Positions 10,215 through 21,479 of a stretch of DNA of 64,000 bases are shown here, piece after piece. The position numbers and the translations under genes are program-made. The DNA lies in contig OY735224.1 in the NCBI GenBank assembly GCA_963457665.1, positions 40,042,329 to 40,106,328 of the forward strand, in the 5' to 3' direction. The notes under the pieces were generated by a model. It was given only the letters and a program-made list of their open reading frames with translations. It was not told the origin of the DNA and did not search any database. Numbering within the stretch: position 1 is the first letter of the stretch; every line of letters begins with the position of its first letter. The stretch is from Thysanoteuthis rhombus (taxonomy: Eukaryota; Mollusca; Cephalopoda; Oegopsida; Thysanoteuthidae).

Positions 10215-10325
10215 TCAAAACAGTGTTGGGAAGTATAAGTCATTATCAGTTGCAACTGCTATTTGCAGAGAATCATTTGCAGAAGCATTTCCATCCGTTG
10301 GTAGCAACTCAAACCAATCCCTACC
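10215..10325 (-). CDS. unrecognised exon-like ORF (36 codons, ends in stop)
   Basis: On the minus strand a good acceptor (a tract CTTTCTTTTTTTAAATATCC, then ATCTTTCAATCTCTAG) opens an uninterrupted frame: GRDWFELLPTDGNASANDSL then QIAVATDNDLYFPTLF and TGA at 10217-10215. A TAG lies exactly at the acceptor AG, so the open frame coincides with the predicted exon. The composition is protein-like rather than AT-drift. I do not recognise the family. It could be the last exon of an unannotated minus-strand transcript, an alternative 3' exon inside the Par-3 intron, or a fragment of an exonised repeat. No partner exon was found nearby, and it does not resemble Par-3. Confidence 0.35.
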   Translation of the reverse strand, partial: GRDWFELLPTDGNASANDSLQIAVATDNDLYFPTLF

Positions 10326-11387
10326 CTAGAGATTGAAAGATAGGATATTTAAAAAAAGAAAGGTATATTACATATCTGTGACTTCAAAGCTTTGAGCTAA
10401 AGCTGCTAAATGATTAGCTGGAGACTATGTTAGAAAGTACCATTATTTTCAACTGAAATCAGTCAGTATACTGTATAAGTATTGTAGGTCAGTAGTTGTG
10501 ACCCTTGTGCACTCAGGACAGGATGTGTCACAACAGAAGACAATTGAGCCTAAATGGTGTGACTTAATGGCAATAATTCAAATTTCAGGCCCGAGAAAGA
10601 ATTATGAAGGAAAAACTGGGAAAGGTCAGAGAAATCATAGATCAAAAGTCAAATATGATTAGCTGTCATCATAACAGAGGAGACAACCAAATCAAAAAGT
10701 CAAAGCTTTGAAAGAGAATTATACAGTAGTAATGTCCAAGAAGACAACCACATTAATACTGAACCACTACTAATCAAAAATCAATTACAAGTGCCTAATA
10801 AGTTCATAATTGAATAAAGGTGTTTTCATCACAAAATCAAAGAAATTATGTGTTAAACACCATGTAATTATATGTTAATTGATTGCAAATTTGGAGAAAT
10901 TTGATATTTTAGTTATATTAAGTCTTTTGAAGAAATTCTATTTTCATTTGCAGTTTTCTGGACAAATGTGCAATAATACATATTGGTAAAAATATCGGGA
11001 TCCACCAATCAACCACCTCATATCAGGAACCACTCTCTATTAGGGGATGCCTGTCCTTAGTTTCAGTTCCCTATATAAAATCTTTCTTTAGAAACAGACA
11101 AAATCCAAGCTCATCTGTAAATTAAAACTATCTCAATTGATGGGACTATTCATGATCATTGTAACATTCCTTCATAAATTACTCCAAAGTTTAATTTCTT
11201 TTAAAGCAGAAATTCTGATAATTGTTCATAGCTTCTGCAAATCATTTCACTTTTTTTTGAGTGACAAAAGGAAATATTTTCAAATAGGAAACCAAACAGT
11301 TTTTTTTTTTCACAAGTAAATAGAAAATTACTCATCTCATCAAAAGATGTAGGAAAGTGATTGATTAAGAGCAAAAAATAGACAGGC
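10326..11387. other. intronic, no feature recognised
   Basis: AT-rich. Nothing besides the acceptor described for 10215-10325 stands out. Confidence 0.5.
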
Positions 11388-11809
11388 CAGTGCTTCTTAA
11401 ACTGATGAATGACTTACCCAGGCCGAATGAAAATATTTCTGAGGCATATGAATCTAAAGAGATGAACCAGTGAATGATTAGCCTATGTAGAATGATTATT
11501 GAAGGGTGAATGAGATATCGAAGTTGAAGAACTCTATTTTCTCAGACATCTATAATTTTCTATACCTTTATAATGGTTAGTCAGCTCTAGTTTGCTTTTT
11601 AGTGACAGTGGAACAGGAAATTTGATTTTTTTTCTCTCTGAAAATTCTAATTTCAAAGAAGTAAGAGGCTTTTAAAATGCACTGGAGCAGAATTTTACAC
11701 AACATACAATAAGATGAATCAAACAGAAGGAAATTTTGATGAAAATTTGAATGACTTTATGTGTTAAAGACACAAGGGTGAATGCACTCAAATAGTTCAA
11801 ACAGCACTG
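11388..11809 (+). mobile_element. hAT-type MITE, copy 1 (422 bp)
   Basis: Left end CAGTGCTTCTTAAACTGATG; right end TAGTTCAAACAGCACTG. The ends are imperfect inverted repeats of the hAT CAGTG type. Internal GAAGGGTGAATGA motifs are shared with the element at 56151-56626, so they are one family. The flanking 8 bp (AGACAGGC and CTTTAAGC) do not match, so the target duplication has decayed or the ends differ slightly. Confidence 0.65.
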
Positions 11810-12251
11810 CTTTAAGCAACTGCACCTTCTTCAAGCTTTCAATAATTAAGTTCAAATCATGATACAAAATGAAATGAAACAACTGGCTCTACATGAGTGT
11901 GTGGTTAAAATGTTTCAACATAAGACTGCCTTCGTTAATGTGTGTCAGTAAAAAGTCTGGAAGTTCATACTAAGTCTCTCTGATCAGGGAGTTGCAGAGA
12001 TATGTAGTGTTGCTGGAAAAATTTCAGAGGGTAACCTCTTGTGGACAAAAAAACTGAGAACCACTAATGTAATATTGCATTATGCTGTAAAACTGTTTGA
12101 CAATTGTGACCTTTCCCATGTTTCAAAATGGTCACCGCTCCAACTGTAGAGTGCCAGGCACCAACCCTAAATATCACCATTTTGAAAACAACCATTTCGA
12201 AACAGTAAAGGTAACAATAGCCACTATTTTAAGACAATACGTAGAAAGATC
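11810..12251. other. intronic; short inverted motif only
   Basis: Contains TGTTTCAAAATGGTCACC and CACCATTTTGAAAACAACC within 70 bp, a weak local inverted repeat. No coding signal. Confidence 0.4.
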
Positions 12252-12514
12252 CAAGAGTTTTTTGGATGATTGATCTTCTTGTTGTTTGCATTGTTAACAT
12301 TTCAGCAGATCCTTTCTTTGGCCTTCTTCAGGTAAGATATGCAAATGTGATAGTGGTAAACGTTTCCTATTGTAGAAATGTTTATCACAATAACAAATCA
12401 AATTACTATCAAATTTGGATAATACACATGAAGAAGACCATTGAATGAATCAGCCAAAACTGTGAGTCAACAACACAAAGAACAAAGAGTTCAATCACCC
12501 AAAAAACTCTTCAA
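12252..12514. repeat. hairpin (foldback) element, ~263 bp
   Basis: The left arm starts CAAGAGTTTTTTGGATGATT. The right arm, read on the other strand, starts TTGAAGAGTTTTTTGGGTGA. Arms of about 85 bp pair imperfectly. Each arm carries a GAAGAAG(G/A)CC ... (GCTGAAAT or GCCAAAAC) motif in inverted orientation. The centre holds a second small palindrome (GTGATAGTGGTAAACG with GTTTATCAC). Confidence 0.65.
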
Positions 12515-13436
12515 GTATTAATGACCATTCTGAAAACTATAGACCGTATATAGCAAGATATTTGCATTCATTCTGTATCGACCATCAACAAAAATCATTG
12601 TACATTGGAAGTGAAAAGTTGGTTGATTTCCAAATGCTATTTGGGGAGCATGAACATGTCTCTGTCCCCGAACATCAATAATATATAGCCTTACCTTCCC
12701 ATTTTCAATTTGAAACGTTATGGTTGTATTTTGATTGTTTTCTTTATGAATTCCAATTTAAATATTTTTTCAATAGACTAAACAAAAAGTTGTTATGAAC
12801 CTTGCTTATTGTCCTCACTGAAAAACATATGACTTAGAATTCCCATATCATATTTTCAAGTTTACCTCACTCATATTTCACACGGAAAAAGTCGAGTAAT
12901 TTTATTTCACTAAATCATTTAAATTACTCATAAAAAACACAACTATATAACTTATGTTTGTTTTTTGTCAATTGAAGAAAAAAATTCAAGCTAAATTAAA
13001 TCAAAATTCATGAAAAAAAAAAAATAATAATGTTCAAAATTGAAAACGTAAATTTTATGTTTTGTTGATGTGAGAAGAATAGATACAACACATTGATCTT
13101 GGAACTAATTGCTGCAAAAGGTTGGAGTACAAAAGTAAGAAAGTACCTAACTTCCTTATTATTTACTGAACATATAAGGTAAAGTTGAAAATATAATGAA
13201 GAGCTACTGCACAACCTTTCAACTTACCAAACATTGTTTATCAATTGTGGCAAACTACCAAACTTACTTCTCATTTACCAAACAAGGGACAACCATGGGG
13301 TATGACAAACTTTCAGCTTCAACAACAATGCCCTCCCCAAAATTAAATTGTTATAGCAAGAGTTTACCATGTATATGTGTGTGTGTGCTATTTATTTACT
13401 GTCCCACCACTGCAAAATGTGACACAAAGTCAAGGC
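12515..13436. other. intronic, AT-rich; weak splice-like pair
   Basis: On the minus strand a TTTTTGTTTAG acceptor near 12790 and a GGGAAG|GTAAGG donor near 12694 bracket about 100 nt. Every frame contains a stop, so it is at best untranslated. An AATAAA on the minus strand at about 13391-13396 lies 41 nt beyond the stop of the 13437-13783 ORF. Confidence 0.35.
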
Positions 13437-13783
13437 TCAATGTGAGGAAAATAGGATACACCCTTCCAAAAATGGCTCCAGCCGACGTGACTTAGATTGC
13501 CAGTAGAAGCTAAAACAACCTCCATCAAGAAAGCGTCCCTCAGGGACCTGCTCCTCTATGTGCAATGGAGCAGTGCTATCCCGGGGCAACGGATCCCCCG
13601 CAGCTGGGCCGAGTAATAGAAAGGGAACCGGAAGGTTCCCAATGCCCTTAGCAAAGCGCAGCCTCAGTAAAACCTCATTGTCTAACGCATTGAACTGGCA
13701 CACTCGGTCTTTGACACACACCCTCTCCGGCCCATTCGGCAGACAAGTGTCAGTACTGGCTCCTTGGGCTCTACACTTTGATT
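13437..13783 (-). CDS. unrecognised GC-rich ORF, possible terminal exon (115 codons)
   Basis: On the minus strand a TTTTTCTGGCCTTTTTGGTAG acceptor-like sequence precedes an open frame of 115 codons ending in TGA, with AATAAA 41 nt downstream. Recognisable stretches are SKCRAQGASTDTCLPNG, RVCVKDRVCQFNALDNEV, LLRLRFAKGIGNLPVPFLLL and FLDGGCFSFYWQSKSRRLEP. I do not recognise the family. By eye it is about half GC against roughly a third for the window, and it keeps many CpGs, so it is recent, constrained or foreign to its surroundings. The plus strand is also open over much of it (13558-13833), so coding sense is not certain. A 12-base match to the 5' half of U4 snRNA (CAATGAGGTTTA, at 13669-13680) is noted as probably chance. 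Confidence 0.35.
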
Positions 13784-14318
13784 CTACCAAAAAGGCCAGA
13801 AAAAGGTGGTTGTGTGCGTGTGCTGGGTGGTAATCTGTCCAAATATCTAGTTTGTTTTTTTTTTGTTTTTTTTTTCATCAGTCTCTTCATCAGTCTTGAC
13901 TAACCTCTTATACTGGTGAGATGCCATAAGAAGAAAGTCTCCAGTTTTTCTTCAAAATATTCCAGCTCTAAACAAGAGAGCCCATATCCCCAACCCATCC
14001 CACCGTGGTTCCTAATCTCACAATATTTGCAAGTTTTGGATGAATTTGTTTAATCATTTAAAAGCAAGTCATACAAATTGCTTAGCATTTCCGTTTAGTC
14101 TACAAAAACAAAGTTCCTTAATGGAATAATGCATTTACTTCTAAATTACTTCATGGTTGCAAATTCCCAAAATTCCTACAGTCTAATGCTGACAGACACA
14201 AGAGACATTTGCTGTTCCAGAGACACAAATAATATTACTGAGATGACAGTCAAATTATTACTACAGTCATATGCTGACTCAGCTACAATCGATAGAAGAT
14301 ACACAGCCCCATAAGAGC
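13784..14318. other. intronic, no feature recognised
   Basis: T-rich tract at 13855-13875, otherwise unremarkable. Confidence 0.5.
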
Positions 14319-14600
14319 TTAAAATCCATTAACTGCAGATGATGGGAATTTCAGTTGTTGCATTTTTGTGGATCATCTATGAATGATGAAAATTTCCATC
14401 ACGTTATCGCTAGCTTGCAGAAGACAACACATATGTTATGCTTGCTTCAACTTCTCCAGACAGGGGAAGTGAAGAAGATAAAAGAGTAGACATGTTGCTA
14501 CGTTTAAGAAGCTGGCTTTAAGAAAGAAATATAATGGATGACATTTGTTGCTTTTGCTGTGGAAAGGCAAGGAAGATTTAAAGATTTATGTAAATATGTC
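14319..14600 (-). mobile_element. piggyBac-like MITE family P1, partial copy
   Basis: Starts TTAAAATCCATTAACTGCAG with GATGATGGG, followed by GAATGATGAAAATTTCCATC. It shares with the copy at 43018-43290 the inner segments CTCC(A/G)GACAGGG(G)AAG, TAATGGATGACATTTG and AAAGGCAAGGAAG. Its outer end matches the TTAA/CCCATTAAC termini of the complete copies at 38.2 and 49.2 kb. Confidence 0.6.
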
Positions 14601-15187
14601 ATGGTATCTAAATAGTAGAGTGCACATATTTTACTTCACTATAATGATCAACTTATGCCCAAATCGAAACGCATCCATACTATCAGAATGTAACCAGGAC
14701 AAGTCTGTATTAAAGAGGAGATACAATTTTAGTTGATAATGCTGTAATACTGTTTTTAATAATTTTTTTCAAGGGTTTCTTTTTTTTTTATTAGAGGACA
14801 AAATGCATTTGTTCAACTTTGTTTCCCTCACCTTGTAACCTTTTTTTCTTTCTCTACAGATTTTCTCAACAATCACTTTTTAGCCATTCTACTCATAATT
14901 TCAAACCTCTTTGTAATAAGCCACTGTATTAGTATCGATAACTGAGAAAAATCTTAAAGAAAAAGTGTAGATGATTGGTACTGCTTTTGAAAATTATTCA
15001 ATTAGGTTCATGCTTTTGCATTGTTTCAATGATTTTACTAAAAAATCAAGTTCAGCAAAAAAAATTCCAGTGACACAAGAATTAGTATAATGAAAGTCAC
15101 ACAAGATTATGTCATAATTGAATTACTTATTTGACCAGAGTGGATACTCTTTAATGATGAAACAAAGTAAATAATAAAAGAAGTCTG
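14601..15187. other. intronic, no feature recognised
   Basis: AT-rich, nothing assigned. Confidence 0.5.
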
Positions 15188-15625
15188 GTAAGTCACTCGA
15201 TAGAAACTGCCATGTGACTAACATCTCTTGCCAGCATGCCATGTTGGGGGGATCAATTAAAAAATTAGAAAAGGGGTTGATTAATTAACAAAGTTACATC
15301 TGCCTTTAGTTGGGCAGCAACTGGTAGAGAAAAAGTCCGAATTGAAAAAAAGGTCTGAATTAATACAAGAAAGTCTGCTGAACACTAACCAAAGGGATCA
15401 ATTTAGCAAGCAAATTTAACCCCCACTACACACACTAAAGACCTACACAGGGAGGTATTTTCAAAAATATAGAAAAAAAAATTTTTTAAGTCTCTTTTAG
15501 ACATATGGAGTAAATGGTCGAATTGTCAGTCTTCTAGCTCCATTGGTGAGGCCAGTATGCATGATACATACTTGAAAATCAACTTGAAAACAGAAGAAAC
15601 CTATGTTACCAGTTTTGATTTCCTT
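15188..15625 (+). repeat. family B element, copy 3
   Basis: GTCACTCGATAGAAACTGCC, ATGTGACTAACATCTC, CAGCATGCCATGTTG, TCTAGCTCCATTGGTG, GAAGAAACCTATG. Confidence 0.7.
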
Positions 15626-16019
15626 TCCTTTTCTTTATTCTCCAAAGAACATGTTGCAAAGTGAATATTTTCTTCATGTGGAAAATTTTATCTTAAAGAA
15701 AAGGGCCAAGGGCCAAGTGCAGCAAACTGAATTCGCTAAGGTATTCATTATAATCTCAAACTTCCACAAGTATACTTTTATCCCCCCCCCCAATTAAATA
15801 AGTTAATTGAACTGATTAGATAGTATGAACTTGAGAGTTGAAACTAAGAAAATTGAATGTCAATTCCAAAGAAACTTGAAAATTGAAATTATTTCCCTTA
15901 GACCATTTGGTGATATAAAGAGAAAATAAAATATCTTTCAACAATTCACAAAAGAGTCTCTCAGTCAATTACAAGAACTTTCAAGAGGAATTCAAGAGTT
16001 GAGTTGAACTTCAAATGTT

Positions 16020-17000
16020 CATTATACAAACTAACACATAAATACTATTGAAATGCATCTATAAGAGTGCTCACAAGAAAGTTTTCTTCAGATGAAAATT
16101 CTCAATTTGAGCAGGCTTGTAACATCATTACAATTAACCTAGGGTATCCTAGCAAGGCACAATTATAATTCTGTGGTCCTATTAGAAATGCAGCATCTCA
16201 GCCTTTTGGCTAAGAAGAAAGTGTACTATCTGTTCTTATCAGCTTAACCTAACAACATGCAAAGGTTTAGGGTCAAGTATTGGGGCCAGTCTACTAAACA
16301 GCTTAATACCAAAGTTCCCACATCAGGAAGTATTGGATATTAACAGAAAATAGATTTTGCTACTAGACAGAAGGCCAAGAAGCCACGTCTTGAACAGGGT
16401 CACAGCACTATGATTGTACCCCTTAATACCATTGGAGAGCTTGAGATATGCTTGCTACACCCAATTGGATGCAGTCCCAGCCTGGTTTGTAATATATTTC
16501 ATGATGATTTATTCATTCCTTAAAACTTTACATTTAGGTTGAAGTAGAATAACCTTCCAAAAATGTATTTACTCAACCTTCACAAAAATCAATTCATTAG
16601 ATAGTGTTAAACATCAAATTTTCACTATATATACATACTGCTAAAATGCATCTACACTAGTGCTTGTGAGAGAGCTTTCACTCTGGAGTTTTATTGGGGG
16701 GAACATCATCAACATTAACCCTGAGCATCCAAAAGTATCTTACAACACCACCAGACTATGTTGATTGAAAAGTTCAGTGGTTCGTGATATGCTTGCCACA
16801 CCCAACTGGAATTAGTCTCTGCTTGGTTTCAGGGATTTGTAATCTATTTCCTTCGATCTGAGTTATTTATTCCTTGATACCTTACATTGGGGTTGAAGTA
16901 GCTATAAAAATAACCCTCATGAAAATGTATAACCCAATCTTTATAAAAATATATTACACAATCAGCATTTCATCAACACTCCTACTTCAAATCTATTTTT
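16020..17000 (+). repeat. tandem duplication of a ~590-bp segment
   Basis: Two units are recognisable. AAATGCATCTATAAGAGTGC at about 16050 recurs as AAATGCATCTACACTAGTGC at about 16644. GATATGCTTGCTACACCCAA at about 16445 recurs as GATATGCTTGCCACACCCAA near 16786. GGTTGAAGTAG and AACCTTCC/AACCCTC segments follow in both. Unit 1 additionally holds the U2-like sequence at 16190-16422; unit 2 has unrelated sequence of about 130 bp in the corresponding place. Confidence 0.65.
16190..16422 (+). pseudogene. U2 snRNA pseudogene
   Basis: CTCAGCCTTTTGGCTAAGA, then AGTGTACTATCTGTTCTTAT, matches the conserved 5' end of U2 spliceosomal RNA, including GCCTTTTGGCTAAG and the GTAGTATCTGTTC region that contains the branch-point recognition sequence (one base changed here). 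After an insertion, the match resumes with CAGCTTAATACC, GGATATTAA and AATAGATTTTG (the Sm-site area), and the end near TGATTGTACCCC resembles U2's GGTGCACCC. The insertion is 51 bp (16248-16298), flanked by an 8-bp direct repeat CAGCTTAA (16240-16247 and 16299-16306). Without it the copy is about 174 nt, close to the normal ~190. Point changes and the insertion mean it is not a functional U2 gene. No snRNA promoter (PSE) was recognised. Confidence 0.8.
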
Positions 17001-18439
17001 CTAAGTTTTGCTCACAAGTCCATTGGATATTGTTCTCAGAAGGAACTGTTAGCTCCACAAACCTACTATAATTCATAAAATGTCTGCATGAAATAGTATA
17101 ACTCAGGAACCAGGATATACACCTTAATGAAATTTTCTGTGTGTACTAATGGGACCTCCAGGTATGCTTTTAGCAAATTAGTTTTTGAAAATCCACCCAA
17201 AATCATAGTATGGGATCTGTGTTCACACTAACCTTAATGATAATGATCTGATTTTCATCTTTCTAATACTAAAAGTCTGATTCACTTTATCTGTATGTGA
17301 TCTCTAAACAGAGCATTACAGCCAAGGGTATTCAATAAAGGCATTTATAAAAAAAATGAACCAGTTTTGATCTCCCGATGATCAAAACATGTTCAAAATC
17401 AGTAGTGAATTACCATTCTGCAGTGCAGTCAAACAGAAGTCCTCTCATGCTTCAGGCAGAAAAATGTTTTTGAAATTTCACCTTTTCATGAGAATACAGT
17501 CTGATTGGCAAAGTGTGTGTGTGTGTGTGTTTGGTCTCTTGGCCACTTCACAATACTTTCTGATAGTGTCAAGGAGGACTAACGGCACCTGGTCATGTCT
17601 CCACTTACTTGATAGGTAATACAGAGCCAATGAGGATATGCCTAATATCATCTTCCCCACACTGTATGAATCTGAAATTCTCATTGTTTGATGTTTGCAG
17701 ACATAGGAAGTAGATTACATATGACATTTATCAGGACCTTACCCTGTTTGTTTCCTATTTGTCTAAGGTCATTTCATCTTTGTTTGACATTCTCCTACCA
17801 AGTCCAACCACATTGTCTCCCTTGTCCAATGGCTGTAGTAAGACATCTACCATCTTTCTAATCTCTTTTATCAGCAGGTCTCTGCTATCTTCTATCCTAC
17901 AAAGAAGGGGAGGGAGCCCCTATCATCCTAAACACACTTCAATATTGCTGGTTCTCGAACATACTCCCAGTCACATGTTCCATGTTTGAGAATGAGTTTT
18001 TGCATCAAAATATTTCAATAAAATATAGAAGGGATAGTTTTTGCATAAAAAATATATCATTATCAGATGGCAAAGAGTGGCGGGGAAAAGTACGGACATC
18101 CTGCAAGCTCTCCTTGGACAACCATTCAGGTATTTTCAAACTGACTCAGACCTTTCCAACTACAATGATTCCAATTATCTCATCCTTGATTTTCCGCTTT
18201 CTCCAGGATTAACTTCCAAGTTGAAAGTGCAAACAAATGGATCATGAAAATGCAGTAAGCTTTGGTGGTTTTGAATATACTAGAGCAGTGTCCATCACAA
18301 CAGTGCATATTTGGAAAGGCCGGATTTTATAGCATGTGGTGCCCAATAGTAAATATAAAATAATTTTCTGTTCGTAGGAGAAAACTACAGTTTCAGCGTA
18401 TTCTGGTTAATTCTCTTCAGTGTTGCCAATTGAAATATT
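17001..18439. other. intronic; (TG)n at 17513-17530
   Basis: AT-rich with a short TG microsatellite. Open frames in 17389-17989 lack motifs. GTATAACTCAGGAACCAGGA at about 17096 resembles a dispersed repeat also hinted at near 55040. Confidence 0.45.
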
Positions 18440-18710
18440 TTATACCTGAATTCAGATAAAGGGCAGGAGTCAAGGGAGATGATATAAAATTATGAAGAAA
18501 GAGCTAAAATCAGCATTTTTTTTCCATTCATTTTCATTAGATTTCTCGAGAACCACTAGTGAAAAAAAAATTCAAACTCTGCACTGCTTCATGTGCAGAC
18601 CAATATATATCTGGTGAATGATAACTTCATAAGATGGCCAGTTGCCAAGTAATCTTAGTACATACACACAGATTTCCTTAATAGTAGTTTCCAAAAGATT
18701 CATGTGTCAA
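18440..18710 (+). repeat. family D repeat, copy 2
   Basis: CAAGGGAGATGATATAAAAT, TTCAAACTCTGCACTGC, TAATATATCTGG-like segment, CATAAGATGGCCAGTTGCC, AAGTAATCTTAGTACATACA, CAGATTTCCTTAATAGTAG. It parallels the longer copy at 44680-44945. Confidence 0.65.
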
Positions 18711-20475
18711 AATGCCCTTAGTTACCTTACAGGATAGTACTTGGCTTTCTAAAATAAAGTTACTTTATTAGCCCCAAGTGCTGCATTGTAAAACAGTCCA
18801 TTAATTTGATGAGTATTTAGATCCATAAACCTAGATACTACGAAGGTTAACAAGTTCAAGGTAGGAAAGAAGAGGCTTTATTTGCCAGAAATTAATGAGG
18901 TTCTATTGGCCACTGACAGTTAGCTGTCTAATCTACTTACAGGGTCAAAGTGGAGAAATAATACAGAGCTGAGATTCAAATATTTTATGAACATCCTATA
19001 AAAATCCATCTTGGTGAGGATTCCTGAAGAAAATATTCATCTAAAACAGTTATCACACTAAACTTTAAGATATGAACATCAAGAAGCTTCGCCATTTGTC
19101 CAAAAAAAAATTTTTTTAAATGACCATTGCTAAGCCGAGACTATGAGAAGCATTGAAATAACATGAAACTTCACCCACAAAAAAAAAATGAGGTTTGAAA
19201 CCTGCAACGTTTCTATTATTTTTGACTGCATTTGGCAACAGTTGTCAATATTTATCTCAGTAATTACACTATTTCCAATTGATTTTTCCAAGTTAATCCT
19301 ATCAACACATTTAAAACAAAAATAATCATTGCATCAAAAATGAAACTGAAGTATCACCCAAAATGTTATATAATTCATTGGTAAATTAATTATAAACATG
19401 TATACATGAAGAGTATATATTAGTTATCAACACCGTACAATCTGCTTCATTTTGAGAATTGATTTTTTTAAATTTTTATAAAAGGAATGTTATGTGGTGA
19501 GTTGTAAAAAAGGAAAAAATTATTCACAAAACTGTTCACTCTACAAATTATCAAAAATTTGTCTTTCCTCCTTATTCAGGAAACAAAAATTATTTTGCCA
19601 TTTTCATTAAGTTATTCAAGTTATATCACACATGAAAAATTTTTTTTTTAAATATATAAACAAATCAAGTTTTCAATTCTAGTGATGAAATAGTTCCAAA
19701 CATTTTTGAGTCACAACCACCTTACTATATGAGGTTTTATTGACAGGTACATAGTTAGAAAATACTAAACACTTGCTATTTACATTCATGTAGTCAGATT
19801 ACTTAGGTAAAAAATAATGAAATGTTTAAATCAAATTTAGAGAAAAGTTATAAAATTCTTTATTTAATAATAATAATAATAATAATTAGTAGTGGGATGG
19901 ATGAGCCTGTTGCTAAACACACTTTTTCTCAAATCTTGGTATCAAACTGTTGATAGACAGCCACTCTTATTTCCTGTTCCATGATACTCACTTTCTATCA
20001 CAGATGCCCCTGAAAACCCAGCTTGGCAGTGACAAGTCATTGCAAATGGAATTAAGAATCACTGAGCAGAGGATATCCATCTTTTACTGATATGCAAAAC
20101 CTGGTTGATTCCATGTTAGCAGAGTCGAATTGAATTACGATTGCATGAAATTATAAACATTTCCAAACATCCCATGGCACCTCTGGAACCTAACCTGGAT
20201 ACACACTCAAGGAATCACTGGCATAAAATGCAATATGAGGCAGGTAAGGCTACCTTGACTACCATTAGTCGAACATAAATACAAGTCACATCCTATTAGA
20301 AAGACGTCTTATTGAGTGGGCTTCAAGAGTATCGGGTTTGTTATTTTTTACCCCCTGGCTATCCCTCTTCCTTAATTGTATACCTCTAGCTTTGACAGAT
20401 ATCCCCATGAGGACATAGTTAATGATGAAATCAGGTGAACATAAGCAAAAAACGACCAATAGTTGGAGATGCATT

Positions 20476-20506
<31 letters not shown>

Positions 20507-21099
20507 ATATCCTCAGATATTTTCATAATACAAAGGAGTGGGAAGATCTTTGTATTCCCCCACCATCGTACACCTCCAAAAGGAAGAAGTTAACACCAGG
20601 AGAAGTGAAGCTGAAATACTGATAGTGCTCTTCCATGAATAAGTATCCATTTGGAATCATTGTGATTAATTTTCTAGAGGGATCTTCACCTCTCCTTAAG
20701 AGGCTTGATCGGTTGGCATGTCTCCATATTGTTCCTCAGCTGTTTCAAGTCAGATTTACTTGAAACTTGGTAGAAATGTTCCTCTAAGGATCACATGATC
20801 TGGCAATAATGGCATTTAAAATATGTTTTCTAAATTGATCTAGTCAGGGTTGTGTGATCAGGTAATGATGTCATTTAAACTTTATAGTGGATGCCTCATT
20901 GAACTTTTGGTTCCTGTTTTACAACGACTAACCTCTTTGATATTTCAGATGATATAGATCACAACTTCACTCACACCATCACCCTACAGTAGTGAATAGA
21001 CAGTGCAGAAAATTGAGAGGGGGGGGAGAAGCTCCTGGTGAGACCCAAATTCACAGTCAATAATAATAATAATAATAACTGTGGCATTGAAATTTAAAG
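18711..21099. other. intronic; two (AAT)n microsatellites
   Basis: AAT repeats at 19866-19886 and 21061-21078. On the minus strand a TATTTTCTTCAG acceptor near 19030 and a CCCT|GTAAGTAG donor near 18933 bracket about 100 nt with one open frame (ILTKMDFYRMF..LHFDP). It is too weak to annotate. 20710-20960 resembles a dispersed repeat (TTTCAAGTCAGATTTACTTG, AAACTTGGTAGAAATGTTCC). Confidence 0.4.
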
Positions 21100-21375
21100 T
21101 CATGCAAAAAATTTCCACTGAAGAATAAATATGGTCCAAATAAATCCTATTTATGACAGCACAGGTGTTTACCACAGGAAAACATCCAGATTCAGGAGAA
21201 TCTACTATTTATTACTAAACTATGCCCATCAAAAGAAGGTCCCAAAAGCTTGTTTCCAAAAATAAAAAAAAATTTTTAGAAGAGGTGTAGTGGAGTACTG
21301 ATGCCAATTTTCAAATCTGTAGACAAAACAGGAGTGCTGGAACTCACAAACACGCAAATACAAACATTTTTCTGT
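21100..21375 (+). repeat. family E repeat, copy 1
   Basis: Shares with 36300-36640: GGAAAACATC, GGAGAATCTA, AGAAGAGGT(G/C)TAGTGGA, TACTGATGC(C/T)AATTTTC and ACACAAACAC(G/A). Class unknown. Confidence 0.65.
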
Positions 21376-21479
21376 AACATTGTACAAGAGGGCAAGTGGT
21401 AACTACATTGCATGTTGACTGCACATGATATTAGATACAAATAAAACTAAATTTTCTGTTAATGTAAAGGGAATAAATA

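Noticed and set aside
12266-12350. Plus-strand CAG|GTAAGA after a pyrimidine tract, looking like a second ratchet point
   Set aside because: It is on the opposite strand to Par-3 and lies in the arm of a foldback element.
13647-13680. Similarity to the U4 snRNA 5' half (CAATGAGGTTTA and nearby TGAGGC, TTGCTAA), minus strand
   Set aside because: Only 12 contiguous bases and weak flanks, inside an open frame; the other U4 landmarks are absent.
18933-19035. Splice-like pair on the minus strand enclosing ~100 nt
   Set aside because: Two of three frames are closed, no similarity to the missing Par-3 start, acceptor tract short.
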